A stretch of 64,000 bases of DNA from Cepaea nemoralis (taxonomy: Eukaryota; Mollusca; Gastropoda; Stylommatophora; Helicidae). Location: assembly GCA_014155875.1 (NCBI GenBank), contig JACEFZ010001371.1, positions 256,001 to 320,000 on the forward strand. The letters run 5' to 3'. The notes beneath the pieces are model-generated. The model made no database searches. It worked only from the letters and a program-made list of their open reading frames with translations, and was not told where the DNA came from. Position 1 is the stretch's first letter; each line of letters opens with the position of its first letter. The translations under genes were made by a program, and so were the position numbers. Shown here one piece after another: positions 61,728 to 64,000 of the stretch.

Positions 61728-63205
61728 TGCAAGATCAGTGGTGACCTTCACATTCGGACAGGCATAGATGATTGACTGGTGCACTGAAATGAGTGCTGTC
61801 ATCCACCTGGAAAAGGCGGTTGTTTTGTGGTGCTCTCTGGACAACAGGATTGTGAGAGCCGATATCCCAAGCCTCGCGATAGATGGTGGAAGCGTCAACA
61901 GAGAGAACAAACTAAGTATCTGGGAATCACATTTGACAGGAGTCTGTCCTTCAAGGATCATGTGGAGACGGTTGTGACAAGATCTCAAAACGGACTCAAT
62001 GCACTTAAAACTATGGCTGCAATGGACACAGAGCAGAGAATGCTCTTCACACTATACCAGCACTTGATCCTCTCAGTGATTGATTATGGACTAGGACTGC
62101 TCACTCTCTGTCAGCTGGTGAAATTAGAGCTCATACAGAACGAAGCTATGCGGGTCATTCTGGGATGCACCAGAGACACCCCTGTAGTGTGTATGCGTTA
62201 CATCCTTGGTCTGCCGATTGTTAAGGGTAGGCACAAGGTGATGCAGGCGAAGGCATACCTCAGAGTAGCTGCAGACACAGATCACTCGTTGCATGAGGCG
62301 CTGGACGCAGTTAAGGGTCAGCGACTGATAAAAGGGAAGTCATGGATGGCTCAGGCAGAGGATACGATCAGACTGGTGTGCATCTTGGCGAACATTAGGC
62401 GACGAGAGGAGTGGGTCAGAGTGCCAGCGGAGCAGTCAGACTTGTGCAGAGTCATAATCACACTGAGCTGGGAGTGCAGTGAGTGGCCAGCAGGGGCCAT
62501 GGAAGTGGAAATCCAGCAACTAATTCAGGATAATGCTCACCCGGGTGATGTGATTATCTACACAGATGGTTCGGTGTTGAGAGGTAGGAGAAATGCCTGG
62601 GGATTCTTAGCAAAAGCTAATGGTCGACATTTAGTGCAGGAGAGCCTAGCGTATGATACCACAACATCTAGCTTAAGAATGGAGGTGGAGGCAGTCAGTG
62701 CAGCTTTCCGCTGGATGGAGAACAAGATACATACACACATCGTGATTGTAACTGACTCAGAAAGCATGCTGAGGAGGGTGAGGACAGGCAGGCTTCGTGC
62801 AGAGTGGCTTGCTTCGCTTCGGAGTTCACGGATGGTAAGCATTGTCTGGATCTTTTCTCCAGGGCATGCCGGTGAGCTGGGGAATGAACAGGCGGACAGA
62901 TTGGCTGGCTTGGCAAAACTTGGTGGAGTAATCATGCTTGACAAGGCAGACGTGGTTGCGGCTTGTGGGAGCACGTGTACACCTCGGAGGAGCAAATGGA
63001 TCACCATAGTCTGGCAAGAATGAGACAGCGAGGAGTGACGAGGGGATCTGGCCGATGCTCGACGCTCAGAGGAAAGGCGAGATGGACATATAATCAGATT
63101 GCTATTGGAACTCTTCGCTGGCTGCTGAGGATGGGGACGGAGCGCTTATGGGAATGCCCCGAATGCAGTGAAGTCAGTTCCTAAATCAATCAATCAATCA
63201 GATGA
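61728..63205 (+). mobile_element. 5'-truncated I-like LINE, RT end plus RNase H
   Basis: Begins in the RT domain (DWCTEMSAVIHLEKAVVLWC) and ends with the tail (ATCA)n at 63183-63200. One frameshift near 61914 separates the first RT piece from the long frame. More intact than the copy at 13.9 kb. Confidence 0.8.
61827..63023 (+). CDS. LINE polyprotein C-terminus with RNase H
   Basis: 398 open codons. Meaningful homology starts at about codon 30 (KYLGITFDRSLSFKDHVETV), the end of RT, followed by the connecting region (IDYGLGLLTL, RVILGCTRDTP). RNase H is at about residues 240-365, with the expected acidic residues: IIYTDGSV, RMEVEAVSAA, VTDSESML and GHAGELGNEQADRLAG. This domain removes RNA from the RNA-cDNA hybrid and is found in I/R1-type LINEs, not RTE. 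The first ~30 codons are out of the native frame because of an apparent 1-nt deletion near 61914. After 63023 homologous residues continue in another frame, ending WECPECSEVSS at 63182. Confidence 0.8.
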   Translation: MVLSGQQDCESRYPKPRDRWWKRQQREQTKYLGITFDRSLSFKDHVETVVTRSQNGLNALKTMAAMDTEQRMLFTLYQHLILSVIDYGLGLLTLCQLVKLELIQNEAMRVILGCTRDTPVVCMRYILGLPIVKGRHKVMQAKAYLRVAADTDHSLHEALDAVKGQRLIKGKSWMAQAEDTIRLVCILANIRRREEWVRVPAEQSDLCRVIITLSWECSEWPAGAMEVEIQQLIQDNAHPGDVIIYTDGSVLRGRRNAWGFLAKANGRHLVQESLAYDTTTSSLRMEVEAVSAAFRWMENKIHTHIVIVTDSESMLRRVRTGRLRAEWLASLRSSRMVSIVWIFSPGHAGELGNEQADRLAGLAKLGGVIMLDKADVVAACGSTCTPRRSKWITIVWQE

Positions 63206-63470
63206 TAAGCCAGTGCACTAACCACTACACAGTTGCAGCCTACAGAAAAAAGTCCCAAAGCAGATACTGCAGTTGAGGTGTGGAATGTTAGGTCTTCACA
63301 CATTCTAGGCAATGACATGAGGTGGGGTGGACAGCTGCTTTCCTTCCCAATTTCCAGAAAATTGTCTGGTAGCAATGTTTATGAGACTAGGTCAACTCTA
63401 GAAATTTACCGGTCAGTAAAATAATCCTGCCTCTGCAGGGGATTGACCCTAACTTACTCTTGCAGGAAAG
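63205..63470 (-). mobile_element. tRNA-derived SINE, family D
   Basis: Reverse copy: CAGTGCACTAACCACTAC is antisense of a box A, GCAGGGGATTGACCCTAAC carries a box-B-like element, and the body (CCAATTTCCAGAAAATTGTC) parallels 33850-34095. Two head-like pieces suggest a rearranged or double copy. Confidence 0.5.
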
Positions 63471-63479
63471 CACACTAAC

Positions 63480-64000
63480 CCAAAGAAGAGAGAAGACAGA
63501 ATTAAAAATCTTCACTGCTGCTACAGAGAATTTAGAATTTACAATTTGATTCAAATGTATAGTTTCAGATTTTAATGTCATTTCAATACCCAACAATGTA
63601 ATTATACCCAGTCATCTATAAAAACTAGCATACTCAAAAACACTGTTACAAGCAAACATGCACATAGAGACAAGTGACTTTATCCCCTGTGAACCCAATA
63701 CACCATGCCATCTCCACATTTCCCCAGCACTGTTAGCTATTTGTGCTCTGTTCTGCAGGACACTACTGGCTATGTTTTCATTCTTCTCTCCAGTTCTTTA
63801 GATTATTTTGATGTTCTCATTAAATGCTATGAGCTAGGGTGGCACATTGGTTACCACTCTCACTACATAGACAGTGGTTTTGTGTTCTTCCTTTTTCAAA
63901 AGCAGACCTCGATGTTAAGATCTCTAATAAAGAAGTTAGTTTCATGTTTATGACATTCCCCTACAGAGTTTGGTGGAAGGAAGTTGCTTGGTTCTATATT
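63480..64000. other. No firm feature; possible SINE head at 63833
   Basis: AGGGTGGCACATTGGTTACC with ACAGTGGTTTTGTGTTC looks like decayed boxes A and B. Nothing else recognised. Confidence 0.3.

Overview
The window is animal nuclear DNA. It has GT-AG introns, an AATAAA poly(A) signal, low GC, and dense tRNA-derived SINEs, RTE- and I-like LINEs, MITEs and minisatellites. The repeat mix suggests a lophotrochozoan such as a mollusc, but that is inference. There are no bacterial-style operons, and most open frames are translated repeats.

Only one host gene could be assembled. It is a ten-exon plus-strand gene from 1146 to 39272 encoding a 377-residue seven-repeat WD40 protein. Every exon junction is phase-consistent and every intron is GT-AG; an AATAAA lies 172 bases past the stop. 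Its exons are 32 to 190 nt long and sit in about 37 kb of intron. The introns hold a truncated Tigger-like element, a 5'-truncated RTE insertion with an uninterrupted RT frame, SINEs of several families, a 41-bp minisatellite of about 36 copies (intron 7), an eight-copy 50-bp array (intron 9), and an occupied/empty-site pair of duplicated segments in intron 3.

From 39.5 to 64 kb no host gene is convincing. This part holds nested SINEs, a 1.38-kb solo LTR with a 5-bp target duplication (41565-42947), LINE 3' ends in minus orientation with tandem expansions, a short TIR MITE, and a LINE fragment with RT C-terminus plus RNase H (61.7-63.2 kb). The most unusual block is 57114-58670. It is flanked by a 13-bp direct repeat and contains remnants of a ribosomal RNA unit on the minus strand: a 460-bp tandem repeat joining spacer-like DNA to the first ~41 nt of 18S rRNA, then short 18S-internal and 28S-like pieces in rDNA order.

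Coordinates of exons, target-site duplications and tandem periods were read from the sequence by eye. Family names rest on recognised motifs, not on database searches.
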